This document shows positions 5,897 to 6,322 of a DNA stretch of 6,322 bases, one piece after another. Location of the stretch: the NCBI GenBank assembly GCA_028288645.1, contig JAQBNJ010000465.1, positions 1 through 6,322 on the forward strand. The letters run 5' to 3'. Made by a program: the position numbers and the translations under genes. Source of the DNA: Sediminibacterium sp. (GTDB taxonomy: Bacteria > Bacteroidota > Bacteroidia > Chitinophagales > Chitinophagaceae). The notes beneath the pieces are model-generated. The model was not told where the DNA came from. It did no database searches and saw nothing but the letters and a program-made list of their open reading frames with translations. Every line of letters begins with the position of its first letter. Position 1 is the stretch's first letter.

Positions 5897-6322
5897 ATGG
5901 CTTTAATAGAATTTACTGATAAAGGATTGTATTGTCCACCCGGCGATTTTTACATCGATCCCTGGCGCGGTGTGAATCGCGCCGTCATCACACATGCGCA
6001 TAGTGACCACGCAAAAGCAGGCTCGGCTCATTATCTCTGTCATTATCTGACAAAACCTTTGCTGCAATTACGCCTCGGCGAACATTCTTTCCAGGGCGTA
6101 GCATGGGGAGAAAGTATTTTGATGAATGAAGTAAAAATCTCCCTGCATCCCGCAGGGCATATCATGGGCTCTTCGCAGGTAAGGGTTGAACACAAAGGAG
6201 AAGTTTGGGTGGTAAGCGGTGACTACAAAACAGAAGATGATGGTATCAGCGGAGTGTTTGAACCGGTTAAATGCCACACATTCATTACTGAATCTACTTT
6301 TGGTTTGCCCATTTATCACTGG
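5897..6322 (+). CDS. Ligase-associated DNA exonuclease (MBL fold), 3' end cut by window edge
   Basis: The 142 visible codons encode the N-terminal part of a metallo-beta-lactamase-fold nuclease that best fits the DNA-ligase-associated exonuclease family (TIGR04122, as I recall it). Supporting marks are the opening FTDKGLYCPPGDFYIDPWRGVNRAVITHAHSDHA, with the metal-binding HxHxDH motif at His33, His35, Asp37 and His38. Further ligands are His88 in HPAGHIMGS and Asp109 in VSGDYK, followed by TESTFGLP. In related genomes this protein is encoded beside an ATP-dependent DNA ligase and an Lhr-like DEXH helicase and is presumed to act in DNA repair in the cytoplasm. Those partners are not in the window. 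Families of this size run to about 330-350 aa, so over half is missing. The start at 5897 agrees with the family N-terminus. It lies 49 nt after the preceding stop on the same strand. A general MBL-fold RNA-processing (CPSF-like) nuclease is the main alternative. Confidence 0.9.
   Translation, partial: MALIEFTDKGLYCPPGDFYIDPWRGVNRAVITHAHSDHAKAGSAHYLCHYLTKPLLQLRLGEHSFQGVAWGESILMNEVKISLHPAGHIMGSSQVRVEHKGEVWVVSGDYKTEDDGISGVFEPVKCHTFITESTFGLPIYHW

Noticed and set aside
6068..6319. Minus-strand open frame of 83 codons at the right edge
   Set aside because: It is antisense to the exonuclease, whose metal-binding residues fix the plus-strand frame.

Overview
The window looks like chromosomal DNA from a member of the Bacteroidota, most likely the Chitinophagaceae or a close relative. 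The assignment rests on several things. There is a head-GIN (DUF2807) lipoprotein, a family typical of the phylum. Candidate promoters resemble the Bacteroidetes -33/-7 type (TTG, about 20 nt, TAnnTTTG) instead of the E. coli type, and clear Shine-Dalgarno sequences are scarce. A DNA-ligase-associated exonuclease gene is present. Two kinds of short intergenic repeat (GTCCATGG-type and GTTTGGGG-type) resemble repeats I recall from such genomes. No phage, transposase, CRISPR, tRNA or rRNA signal was seen.

Layout. Bases 1-2933 are read leftward. A sensor histidine kinase (1-1330, its last few codons missing off the left edge) lies 12 nt downstream of an OmpR-family response regulator (1343-2023), forming a two-component operon. 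Upstream of that operon lies a head-GIN lipoprotein gene (2211-2933), insulated from it by a hairpin terminator (about 2158-2185). From 2934 onward everything reads rightward. A divergent intergenic region carries a cluster of inverted GTCCATGG-type repeats. Then come guaA (GMP synthase, true start 3123), a type I periplasmic-binding-fold protein with a signal peptide (start 4669 or 4684, end 5847), and the 5' part of a ligase-associated MBL-fold DNA exonuclease (5897 to the right edge).

How the genes work together. The kinase and regulator are a cognate pair whose signal and targets cannot be read from the sequence. The head-GIN protein is a probable surface or periplasmic lipoprotein next to them, but the terminator argues for separate transcription. 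guaA makes GMP from XMP and is probably co-transcribed with the binding-protein gene that starts 10-25 nt after it; no transporter genes accompany that protein here. The exonuclease family normally sits with an ATP-dependent DNA ligase and a DEXH helicase, so a DNA-repair cluster is expected just beyond the right edge.

The window is mostly ordinary core and accessory chromosome. The most unusual signals are the two short repeat families that bracket guaA. One creates a false N-terminal extension of guaA, and the other forms the hydrophobic core of the next gene's signal peptide.
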